The notes beneath the pieces were generated by a model. It was not told the DNA's origin, searched no databases, and saw only the letters and a program-made list of their open reading frames with translations. A DNA stretch of 37,011 bases, taken from contig NZ_JADDIX010000011.1 in the NCBI RefSeq assembly GCF_015070855.1, positions 154 to 37,164 on the forward strand, written 5' to 3'. This document shows, in pieces, positions 18,016 through 24,806 of this stretch (the stretch's first letter is position 1; each line of letters opens with the position of its first letter). This DNA is from Pseudomonas lopnurensis (lineage in GTDB: Bacteria > Pseudomonadota > Gammaproteobacteria > Pseudomonadales > Pseudomonadaceae). Position numbers and translations under genes: made by a program.

Positions 18016-19236
18016 ATGACTGACTCCGCCACAGCACCCCGCACCGACGCCCTGGCCTGGGTCGCCGGTAGCGATGCCCCGGAAAAGAGCACGGTGAACC
18101 TCGGCTTTTTACCCCTCACTGACGCCGCCTCGCTGATCGTCGCCGCCACCCAGGGCTTCGCCCAGCCGTTCGGCCTGACCCTCAACCTGCATCGGCAGAA
18201 CTCCTGGTCGGGCCTGCGTGACAAGCTGATCGGCGGCGAACTCGACGCGGCCCACGGATTGTACGGGCTGATCTACGCGGTGCACCTGGGTATCGGCGGC
18301 AGCCCGGCGGTGGATATGGCCGTTCTCATGGGGCTCGCGCAGAACGGCCAGAGCATCAATCTGTCCGCACCATTGAAGGCCGCTGGCGTGACCGATCCCG
18401 AGGCATTGCGTGACCGAGCGCTCCAAAGTGGTGCCCAGCTCACCCTCGCCCAGACGTTCCCCACCGGCACCCATGCCCTCTGGCTGTATTATTGGCTGGC
18501 CGCCCACGGTATCCACCCGCTGGAGGACGTCAGAACCCGGGTGGTGCCGCCGTCGCAGATGGTCGCGCACCTGCGCGCCGGGCGCATCGACGGTTTCTGC
18601 GCAGGTGAACCCTGGGGCGCCCAGGCGATCGCCGAGGATGTCGGTTTCACCCTGGCGACCAGCCAGTCGATCTGGCCGGATCACCCGGAGAAGGTACTCG
18701 GCTGCACCCGCGCCTTCGTCGAGCAGTACCCCAACACCGCGCGCGCACTGGTAATGGCCGTGCTCGAAGCCAGCCGCTTCATCGACCAGGGCCAGGAGAA
18801 TCGCAGCAGCGCGGCGCAGTTGATCGCTGGCGGCGAGTACGTCGATGCGCCGCTGGCCTCCATCGAGCCGCGCTTTCTCGGCCTCTATCAGGACGGCCTC
18901 GGCAACGCCTGGCAGGACGCCCATCCCCTGCGCTTCTTCGCCGGTGGCGCAGTGAACATGCCCTACCACTCCGACGGCCTCTGGTTCATGACCCAACTGC
19001 GGCGCTGGGGCCTGCTGCGCGAGGATCCCGACTACCTCGCCGTCGCCCGCGCCGTACAGCAGACCGCCCTCTACCGACAGGCCGCCAGCGCCCTGGGCAT
19101 CAGCGTTCCCGAGAGCCCGATGCGCACCTCCATCCTGATGGACGGCAGCTGCTGGGACGGTACCGACCCGGCCGGCTATGCACGCAGCTTCGCCCTGCAC
19201 GCCCTGGCAGACGACCCCATGGTCCAGGCGCTCTGA
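18016..19236 (+). CDS. nasS: NasS: cytoplasmic nitrate/nitrite sensor (NrtA/CmpA-like)
   Basis: The 406-residue product resembles the periplasmic nitrate-binding proteins NrtA/CmpA: VNLGFLPLTDAASLIVAATQ opens the binding fold, followed by NSWSGLRDKLIGGELDAAHG and later GRIDGFCAGEPWGAQAI. It has no signal peptide, so it is cytoplasmic. That is the hallmark of NasS, which binds NasT when nitrate and nitrite are absent and releases it when they are present. The ATG at 18016 is chosen over an open frame reaching 17800 because the earlier part crosses a dispersed repeat. nasT follows after 11 bp. A sigma-54 promoter lies upstream. Confidence 0.92.
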   Translation: MTDSATAPRTDALAWVAGSDAPEKSTVNLGFLPLTDAASLIVAATQGFAQPFGLTLNLHRQNSWSGLRDKLIGGELDAAHGLYGLIYAVHLGIGGSPAVDMAVLMGLAQNGQSINLSAPLKAAGVTDPEALRDRALQSGAQLTLAQTFPTGTHALWLYYWLAAHGIHPLEDVRTRVVPPSQMVAHLRAGRIDGFCAGEPWGAQAIAEDVGFTLATSQSIWPDHPEKVLGCTRAFVEQYPNTARALVMAVLEASRFIDQGQENRSSAAQLIAGGEYVDAPLASIEPRFLGLYQDGLGNAWQDAHPLRFFAGGAVNMPYHSDGLWFMTQLRRWGLLREDPDYLAVARAVQQTALYRQAASALGISVPESPMRTSILMDGSCWDGTDPAGYARSFALHALADDPMVQAL

Positions 19237-19247
19237 AGGAGATCGGC

Positions 19248-19826
19248 ATGCTGCGTATTCTCCTCATCGACGACACCCCGCGTAAGGTCGGCCGCCTGAA
19301 AAGCGCGCTGATCGAGGCTGGCTTCGAAGTCATCGAAGAAACCGGTCTTACCATCGACCTCCCCGAGCGGGTGGAAGCGGTTCGTCCGGACGTGGTGCTG
19401 ATCGACACCGACTCGCCCGGCCGCGATGTCATGGAGCAGGTGGTACTGGTCACGCGGGACCAGCCGCACCCCATCGTCATGTTCACCGACGACAGCGACC
19501 CGGACGCCATGCGCCAGGCGATCCGCGCCGGCGTCAGCGCCTATATCGTCGAGGGCATCCAGGCCCAGCGCCTGAAGCCGATCCTCGATGTGGCCATGGC
19601 CCGCTTCGAGAGCGACCAGGCCATCCGCGCGCAGCTACAGGCGCGCGAACAGCAGCTGGCCGAACGCAAGCGCATCGAACTGGCCAAGGGCATGCTGATG
19701 AAGATGCGCGACTGCAAGGAGGAAGAGGCCTATACCCTGATGCGCCGGCAGGCGATGAGCCGCCAGCAGAAGCTGATTCAGGTGGCCGAGCAGATCATCG
19801 CGATGAACGAACTGCTGGGCCAATGA
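19248..19826 (+). CDS. nasT: NasT: ANTAR-domain antiterminator for nitrate assimilation
   Basis: The 192-residue protein has a receiver-like domain (1-120, MLRILLIDDTPRKVGRL; LIDTDSP; FTDDSD) and a C-terminal ANTAR RNA-binding domain (about 130-188, LAERKRIELAKGMLMKMRD then EEEAYTLMRRQAM). The lysine usual in phosphorylated receivers is not evident (YIVEGI), in line with NasT being controlled by NasS binding and not by a kinase. A strong AAGGAG site precedes the ATG, 11 bp after nasS. NasT is known to bind paired hexaloop hairpins in leader RNAs and prevent termination. Two such leaders are seen here, at 21708-21745 and 30269-30301. Confidence 0.94.
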   Translation: MLRILLIDDTPRKVGRLKSALIEAGFEVIEETGLTIDLPERVEAVRPDVVLIDTDSPGRDVMEQVVLVTRDQPHPIVMFTDDSDPDAMRQAIRAGVSAYIVEGIQAQRLKPILDVAMARFESDQAIRAQLQAREQQLAERKRIELAKGMLMKMRDCKEEEAYTLMRRQAMSRQQKLIQVAEQIIAMNELLGQ

Positions 19827-19945
19827 AGACATCGGGAGCGGCGAAGCGAGCCTCAGGACTGCCGACGAAGCTCAAGCCGGAGCCGTTCGCCGCAGAAAAC
19901 GTACTGCCCTAGAATGCACGCCATACCTCCCCGACCGAGCACATC

Positions 19946-20389
19946 ATGGCGCGCCTCACCCTGCAGTTCCCGGAAGACCAGTTCTGTTTTTCCACCCAGC
20001 TCACCGTGCGTATCACCGACATCAACGCCGCCAACCATCTGGCCAACGATTCGATGATTTCGATGATCTCCGAAGCGCGGGCGCGCTTCCTGTTCGCCTA
20101 CGGCATCGCCGAGACCCGCAAGGATGGCAACGGCATCATCGTCACCGACCTCGCCACCACCTACAATGCCGAGGCCCATGCGCGTGACGCACTGCTGTTC
20201 GAGGTCGGGGTGATGGATTTCAACAGGTACGGCGGCGACATCACCTTCCGCATCACCCGCCCGGCCGACGGCAGGCTGATCGCCATGGCCAAGTCAGGCT
20301 TCGTCTTCTACGACTATGTGCAAGGCCGCGTCATCGCCATGCCCGAGGAGTTCGCCGCCAAGTTCCCGCGGGTCAATCGCGTCGACTAG
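19946..20389 (+). CDS. Hotdog-fold acyl-CoA thioesterase-like protein
   Basis: The 147-residue protein fits the single hotdog domain size of the 4HBT/YbgC-type thioesterases. The stretch VRITDINAANHLANDSMISM takes the place of the family's D-x-x-x-H-x-N active-site region, with Asp, His and Asn present. It continues with a long helix (ISEARARFLFAYGI) and strands ending GFVFYDYVQGR. No signal peptide is seen. The substrate cannot be read from sequence. It is 119 bp after nasT on the same strand, so it could be read from the nas promoter, but no functional link to nitrate is evident. A palindromic element follows directly. Confidence 0.75.
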   Translation: MARLTLQFPEDQFCFSTQLTVRITDINAANHLANDSMISMISEARARFLFAYGIAETRKDGNGIIVTDLATTYNAEAHARDALLFEVGVMDFNRYGGDITFRITRPADGRLIAMAKSGFVFYDYVQGRVIAMPEEFAAKFPRVNRVD

Positions 20390-20399
20390 GGGCTGTCGA

Positions 20400-20543
20400 G
20401 TAGGTTGGGTTGAGCCTGCGAAGCCCAACGAGCGAGGTATCAGGCGATACATTCGCAAAATATGAATTTCTCGGCATACGGGAAGCCGGCCTGGGCTCCG
20501 TGCGATGTTGGGCTTCGCCGCTGCGCGGCTCAACCCAACCTAC
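20400..20543. repeat. MITE-like palindromic element, GTAGGTTGGG family
   Basis: GTAGGTTGGGTTGAGCC (20400-20416) and GGCTCAACCCAACCTAC (20527-20543) are perfect 17-bp terminal inverted repeats of a 144-bp element. Inside them GCGAAGCCCAAC and GTTGGGCTTCGC form a second perfect 12-bp pair. It fills the gap between the convergent thioesterase and pfkB genes and starts 10 bases after the thioesterase stop. A degenerate relative lies at 29070-29241. Confidence 0.8.
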
Positions 20544-20556
20544 GTGACTGCAAGCT

Positions 20557-21498
20557 CTAAAGGCCAGTGCGGCCGAGCTCGGCAATCAGTCGCTGCACGT
20601 CCTCGCGATGGCAGAGCTCGGTCCCCGGACGCATCACCGTGGCGGCCCCCGCGGCGACGCCGCAGCGCACGGCAGCACCGAGCTCGCGGCCTTCGGCCAG
20701 GGCCAGGACGATGGCGCCGAGCATGCTGTCGCCCGCCCCCACGGCGCTGAGCACCGGGACGTCCGGCGAGGGCACCCGTTCCAGGTGCTCGCCGCAGGCG
20801 ACCAACGCCCCCTCCGCGCCCAGCGACAGCACCACGATCTCGGCGCTGCCTCGCGCGATCAGGCTGCGCAACGCCTCCTCCTGCCGAGCCGCGTCCGTTA
20901 CCGGGTGGCCCATGATGCTGGCCAGCTCGTTGAGGCTCGGCTTCATCAGGTAGATACCACCCTGGCTGGCCGCATACGCCAGAGGTTCGCCGGACAGGTC
21001 CACCACCAGCCTGGCGCCGATGCGCCGGGTCAGTGCGAGCAACTCGTCGAAGAAGCCGATACCCACCCCGGGCGGAAAGCTGCCGCTGAGCACCAGGTAG
21101 TGCGGCGTGGGATGCAGCGCCGCCAAGGTGTCCAGGCAGCGCTGCAGTTCCTGTGGTGCGAGCGACGGGCCGGGCAGCACGAAGCGGTATTGCAGCCCCG
21201 TTTCCAATTCGTCCACGGTGAAGCTTTCCCGCGTGTCGCCGCCGATGGGCACCGGCCGGTGCACCAGGCCGAGCTCATCCAGCGAACGCTGCAACAGCTC
21301 GCCGAAGGGCCCGCCCGCCGGGTAGACGGCCAGCGCCTTGCCACCCAGAGTCTTGACTACCCGCGCGACGTTGATACCGCCACCGCCCGGATCATGACGC
21401 GGCAGCGAGCAACGCAGCTTGTCGGTACTCACCACCCGGGCGGTACCGACCGAAAGATCCATCGCCGGGTTGAGGGTCAGGGTCGCAATAAAGGGCAT
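20557..21498 (-). CDS. pfkB: PfkB-type 6-phosphofructokinase / hexose phosphate kinase
   Basis: The 313-residue ribokinase-fold sugar kinase is very like E. coli PfkB (309 residues). TLTLNPAMDLS opens the protein, then KLRC and PGGGGINVARVVKTLGG, AVYPAGGPFGE, LVLSGSFPPGVG, and the ATP/catalytic site SAVGAGDSMLGA with Asp257. The upstream extension of the frame to 21894 covers the nitrate transporter leader and is rejected; GAGGAACGAG lies just before the ATG at 21498. The KLRC and GGGGINVAR residues favour fructose-6-phosphate (PfkB) over fructose-1-phosphate (FruK), which in pseudomonads sits in the fructose PTS operon. This gene stands alone, divergent from the nitrate transporter. The true substrate is unproven. 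Confidence 0.85.
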   Translation of the reverse strand: MPFIATLTLNPAMDLSVGTARVVSTDKLRCSLPRHDPGGGGINVARVVKTLGGKALAVYPAGGPFGELLQRSLDELGLVHRPVPIGGDTRESFTVDELETGLQYRFVLPGPSLAPQELQRCLDTLAALHPTPHYLVLSGSFPPGVGIGFFDELLALTRRIGARLVVDLSGEPLAYAASQGGIYLMKPSLNELASIMGHPVTDAARQEEALRSLIARGSAEIVVLSLGAEGALVACGEHLERVPSPDVPVLSAVGAGDSMLGAIVLALAEGRELGAAVRCGVAAGAATVMRPGTELCHREDVQRLIAELGRTGL

Positions 21499-21595
21499 CG
21501 CTCGTTCCTCGTTTCGCACGCCAAGCCTATCAGCAACCGCAGCGGCTGCGCTCGCCCGGCCGCATTGGATCACCTGCCCCGATTTGGCCCAGGGA

Positions 21596-21612
21596 TGCGC
21601 GCTAATCGTGCA
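21596..21612 (+). promoter_or_regulatory. Candidate NtrC site upstream of the nitrate transporter
   Basis: TGCGCG-CTAAT-CGTGCA approximates the NtrC consensus TGCACC-N5-GGTGCA, matching 5 of 6 bases in each half. It is centred about 98 bp upstream of the predicted sigma-54 start, a usual enhancer distance. It lies between divergent pfkB and the transporter. Confidence 0.5.
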
Positions 21613-21674
21613 GCAGATCGTCCAAACTGCGCCCCGCGGCCCATTGGACGCCTGCTGCGCGGCTCGCATGCGGA

Positions 21675-21692
21675 CTGGCACGCTAGATGCTT
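21675..21692 (+). promoter_or_regulatory. Sigma-54 (-24/-12) promoter of the nitrate transporter operon
   Basis: CTGGCACGCTAGATGCTT contains TGGCACG with GG at 21677-21678 and GC at 21689-21690, exactly 10 bases between. The -24 part is a perfect match to the RpoN consensus. The predicted start near 21702 gives a leader of about 163 nt, which contains the two ANTAR hairpins and a terminator. Confidence 0.8.
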
Positions 21693-21707
21693 GATCGTTG
21701 TCACGGC

Positions 21708-21745
21708 AGGCCAACGGCGGTCTCCGACACACGACAAAGGCGTCG
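21708..21745 (+). promoter_or_regulatory. ANTAR (NasT) target hairpins in the transporter leader
   Basis: P1 (21708-21723) has a 5-bp stem (AGGCC/GGTCT with one G-U) and hexaloop AACGGC. P2 (21732-21745) has stem CGAC/GTCG and hexaloop AAAGGC. Both loops have A at position 1 and G at position 4, the known ANTAR recognition bases. P2 contains the first bases of the following terminator's 5' arm, so P2 and the terminator exclude each other. An alternative P1 with loop ACGGCA (21696-21716) is possible only if transcription starts upstream of the sigma-54 start. Confidence 0.78.
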
Positions 21746-21790
21746 CAACACCCTGCTCCGGCAGGCGTGCTGCGGCGCCTTTTTGTTTTT
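21737..21790 (+). terminator. Attenuator terminator in the nitrate transporter leader
   Basis: AAGGCGTCGCA (21737-21747) pairs with TGCGGCGCCTT (21771-21781) through one T-G pair. Further in, CAC/GTG and CCTGC/GCAGG pair, closing a TCCG loop. TTTTTGTTTTT runs over 21780-21790. This is a strong intrinsic terminator located before the start codon of the transporter, which fits conditional termination relieved by NasT. Confidence 0.88.
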
Positions 21791-21864
21791 CCGCCCCACT
21801 GCCGGGGCGGCTTGAGCAGCATTCGCGGGCATTGCCGCGTAACGAACGCCCTGGAGCCGATCCG

Positions 21865-23076
21865 ATGAATACGAGTTTCTGGAAAGCCGGCCACACGCCG
21901 ACCCTGTTTGCGTCCTTCCTCTATTTCGACCTCAGTTTCATGGTCTGGTACGTGCTCGGCCCGCTGGGCGTGCAGATCGCCGCCGATCTCGGGCTGACCA
22001 CCCAGCAGCGCGCCTTGATGGTCGCCACGCCGATTCTCGCCGGCGCGGTACTGCGCCTGGTGCTGGGCATTCTCGCCGACCGCACCTCACCCAAGACCGC
22101 CGGCCTGTTCGGGCAGAGCGTGGTGATCGTGGCCCTGTTCATCGCCTGGTTGCACGGTATCCACAGTTATGAGCAGGCCTTGCTGTTGGGGCTGTTCCTC
22201 GGCATGGCCGGCGCCTCCTTTGCCGTGGCATTGCCCCTCGCCTCGCAATGGTACCCGCCGCAGCATCAGGGCAAGGCGATGGGCATTGCTGGTGCCGGCA
22301 ACTCCGGCACGGTGCTGGCCGCGTTGTTCGCCCCGGTGCTGGCTGCCATGTTCGGCTGGAACAATGTCTTCGGCCTGGCGCTGATTCCGCTGACGCTGAC
22401 CCTGATCATTTTCGCCAGCGTGGCGAAGAACGCGCCCAACCGCCCCGCGCCGAAGTCGCTGGGTGACTACCTGAAAGCCCTCGGCGACCGCGACAGCTGG
22501 TGGTTCATGTTCTTCTACAGCGTCACCTTCGGTGGCTTCCTCGGCCTGGCCAGTACCTTGCCCGGTTACTTCCATGACCAGTACGCCTTCGACCCGGTGA
22601 AGGCCGGCTACTACACCGCCGCCTGCGTTTTCGCCGGCAGTCTGCTGCGCCCGCTGGGCGGTGCGCTGGCCGACCGCATCGGCGGCATTCGCGCGCTGCT
22701 GGTGATGTACACCGTGGCCGCCATCTGCCTCGCCGCGGTGGGCTTCAACCTGCCCAGCGCGACCGCTGCCCTGGCATTGTTCGTGGTCGCCATGCTCAGC
22801 CTCGGCGCCGGCAACGGCGCGGTGTTCCAATTGGTACCGCAGCGTTTCAACAAGGAAATCGGCGTGATGACCGGCCTGGTCGGCATGGCCGGCGGCATCG
22901 GCGGCTTCCTCCTGACCGCCGGCCTGGGCGCGATCAAGCAAGCGACCGGCGACTACCAGCTCGGTCTCTGGCTGTTCGCCAGCCTCGGCGTGCTGGCCTG
23001 GTTCGGCCTGCATGGCGTCAAGCGTCGCTGGCGGACCACCTGGGGCTCGGCGGCCATAACCGTGGCACGGGTTTGA
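21865..23076 (+). CDS. nasA: Nitrate/nitrite MFS transporter (NNP family)
   Basis: The 403-residue integral membrane protein is predicted to have 12 helices and belongs to the nitrate-nitrite porter branch of the major facilitator superfamily. Family signatures are GIAGAGNSGTVLAALFAP (first nitrate signature, about residues 146-163) and GAGNGAVFQLVPQRF with GLVGMAGGIGGFLL (second signature). RLVLGILADRTSPK is the MFS loop 2/3 motif. The ATG at 21865 is chosen because MNTSFWKAGHTPTLFASF begins the family homology; the frame is open far upstream through the leader and pfkB. The symbol follows P. aeruginosa usage, where nasA is the transporter (elsewhere nasA can mean the reductase). It is controlled by a sigma-54 promoter and NasT attenuator. 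The kinase gene follows after 32 bp. Confidence 0.93.
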   Translation: MNTSFWKAGHTPTLFASFLYFDLSFMVWYVLGPLGVQIAADLGLTTQQRALMVATPILAGAVLRLVLGILADRTSPKTAGLFGQSVVIVALFIAWLHGIHSYEQALLLGLFLGMAGASFAVALPLASQWYPPQHQGKAMGIAGAGNSGTVLAALFAPVLAAMFGWNNVFGLALIPLTLTLIIFASVAKNAPNRPAPKSLGDYLKALGDRDSWWFMFFYSVTFGGFLGLASTLPGYFHDQYAFDPVKAGYYTAACVFAGSLLRPLGGALADRIGGIRALLVMYTVAAICLAAVGFNLPSATAALALFVVAMLSLGAGNGAVFQLVPQRFNKEIGVMTGLVGMAGGIGGFLLTAGLGAIKQATGDYQLGLWLFASLGVLAWFGLHGVKRRWRTTWGSAAITVARV

Positions 23077-23108
23077 ATCTACCTGCACCAACCGCACCGG
23101 AAACCCGT

Positions 23109-24782
23109 ATGCCCCTGCACCTTAGCTACGGCGAGGCCAGCGCCGCCGGGCCTCGCCCGGAGAATCAGGACGCGATCCGCATCGTCACGCCGGCCCCTTC
23201 ACTGGCAACCGGCAAGGGCTATCTGTTCGCCATCGCCGATGGCGTCAGCCAGTGCGCCGACGGCGCGCTGGCCGCTCGCACCACCCTGCAGACGCTGGCG
23301 TTCGACTATTACGCGACACCGGAAACCTGGGCCGTGGCGCAATCGCTGGACCGCGTGCTGGTGGCGCACAACCGCTGGCTGCAGGCCAATGGTGGCGGCC
23401 AGCCGCTGCTGACGACGTTGACCGCCCTGGTGCTGCGCGGCCGCCGTTTCACCCTCGCCCATGTCGGCGACTGCCGCGCCTATCGCTGGAACGGCGCGCA
23501 ACTGGAACGCCTCAGCGAGGACCATGTCTGGGAGCAGCCGGACATGCAGCACGTACTCAAGCGCGCGCTGGGGCTGGACCAGCATCTGCTGATGGACTAC
23601 CTGGACGGCGATCTGCGCGAGGGCGACTGCTTCGCGCTGCTGAGCGATGGCGTCTGGTCGAGCATTACCGAGCGCGACCTCGCACATGTGCTGCACGACC
23701 AGCCGGACCTGCCCGCGGCGGCGCGCGCCCTGGTCAATCTCGCCCACCAGAGCGGCAGCCAGGATAACGCCAGCGCGCTGTTGCTGCGCGTCGACAGGCT
23801 GCCCGAAGCCGTGCTGGCGGACGCCCTGGCGCAACTGGACCATTGGCCGCTGCCGCCACGCCTGCGCCCTGGCCAGACGTTCGAGGGCTGGCAGGTCGAG
23901 GCGCTGCTGGCCGAATCCCGGCAATCGCTGCTCTACCGGGTGCGCGACGCGCACGCGCAACCCTGGCTGCTGAAGACGCTACCGTCGAGCCGCCAGGACG
24001 AACATGACGCCGCGCCCGCCCTGCTGCAGGAGGAATGGTTCCTGCGCCGGGTCGCCGGACGCAGCTTCGCCGAAGTCCATCCGCTGCCGCAGCGCCAGCA
24101 CATCTATTACGTGCAGCGCGAATACGCCGGGACGACGCTGGCGCAGCGGTTCCAGAGCCAGGGCCCGATGCCGCTCGCCGACTGGCTGCAGTTGGCGCCG
24201 CGGCTGATCCGGGCGGTAGGCCTGCTGCACCGGCGCAATATCCTGCACCGCGACATCAAGCCGGAAAACCTGCACCTGGGCGAGGATGGCGAGCTGCGAA
24301 TACTGGATTTCGGCCTGGCCTTCTGCCCGGGATTATCCCGCGACCAGCCGCACCAATTGCCCGGCACACCCAGCTTCCTCGCCCCGGAAGCCTTTGCCGG
24401 CGGCGCGCCGAGCATGAGCCTCGATCTCTATGCGACCGGCGTGACGCTCTATTACCTGCTGACCGGCCACTACCCCTACGGCGAGATCGAACCGTTCCAG
24501 CATCCGCGCTTCGGCAAGCCGACGCCGGCCAGCCGCTATCGCCCGGACGCCCCCTCCTGGCTGGACGAAATCCTCGAGCGCGCCCTGGCAGCCGACCCGC
24601 AGCACCGTTTCGAGACGGCCGAGCAATGGCTGTTGCAACTGGAACAGGGCGAGCGCCAGACACCGAACCCACGGCCGCGGCCGTTGCTCGAACGCGAGCC
24701 GCTCAAGGTGTGGCGCAGCGTGGCGTTGATTTCGCTGCTGCTGAACCTGGCGCTGCTGATATTGCTGACGCGTGCGCAGTAG
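23109..24782 (+). CDS. PP2C phosphatase - Ser/Thr kinase fusion, tail-anchored
   Basis: The 557-residue protein has an N-terminal PP2C-type phosphatase (about 1-235: RPENQDA, IADGVSQC, HVGDCRAYR, LLSDGVWS, SQDNAS) and a Hanks-type Ser/Thr kinase (about 260-520). Kinase residues are Lys289 (LLKTL), HRDIKPEN with Asp382, DFG with Asp400, and GTPSFLAPEAF. The glycine-rich loop is not recognisable (LLAESRQSLLYR). One C-terminal helix (VALISLLLNLALLILL) anchors it in the inner membrane with both domains cytosolic. An in-frame TTG at 23073 overlapping the transporter stop is an alternative start. A homologous gene lies beside the nitrate transporter in P. aeruginosa. The substrate is unknown; control of nitrate uptake or reduction is inferred from context. 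Confidence 0.9.
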   Translation: MPLHLSYGEASAAGPRPENQDAIRIVTPAPSLATGKGYLFAIADGVSQCADGALAARTTLQTLAFDYYATPETWAVAQSLDRVLVAHNRWLQANGGGQPLLTTLTALVLRGRRFTLAHVGDCRAYRWNGAQLERLSEDHVWEQPDMQHVLKRALGLDQHLLMDYLDGDLREGDCFALLSDGVWSSITERDLAHVLHDQPDLPAAARALVNLAHQSGSQDNASALLLRVDRLPEAVLADALAQLDHWPLPPRLRPGQTFEGWQVEALLAESRQSLLYRVRDAHAQPWLLKTLPSSRQDEHDAAPALLQEEWFLRRVAGRSFAEVHPLPQRQHIYYVQREYAGTTLAQRFQSQGPMPLADWLQLAPRLIRAVGLLHRRNILHRDIKPENLHLGEDGELRILDFGLAFCPGLSRDQPHQLPGTPSFLAPEAFAGGAPSMSLDLYATGVTLYYLLTGHYPYGEIEPFQHPRFGKPTPASRYRPDAPSWLDEILERALAADPQHRFETAEQWLLQLEQGERQTPNPRPRPLLEREPLKVWRSVALISLLLNLALLILLTRAQ

Positions 24783-24806
24783 GCATTGATGATCTGCGGG
24801 GATGCC

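Noticed and set aside
21696..21716. Alternative P1 hairpin CGTTG...CAACG with hexaloop ACGGCA in the transporter leader
   Set aside because: The loop has A1 and G4, but the 5' arm lies before the predicted sigma-54 transcription start (about 21702), and the stem needs a bulge. The 21708-21723 hairpin fits better.
23073..23108. TTG start for the PP2C-kinase overlapping the transporter stop
   Set aside because: Possible by translational coupling, but the ATG at 23109 lies right before the conserved PP2C start and needs no rare start codon; I keep it as an alternative only.
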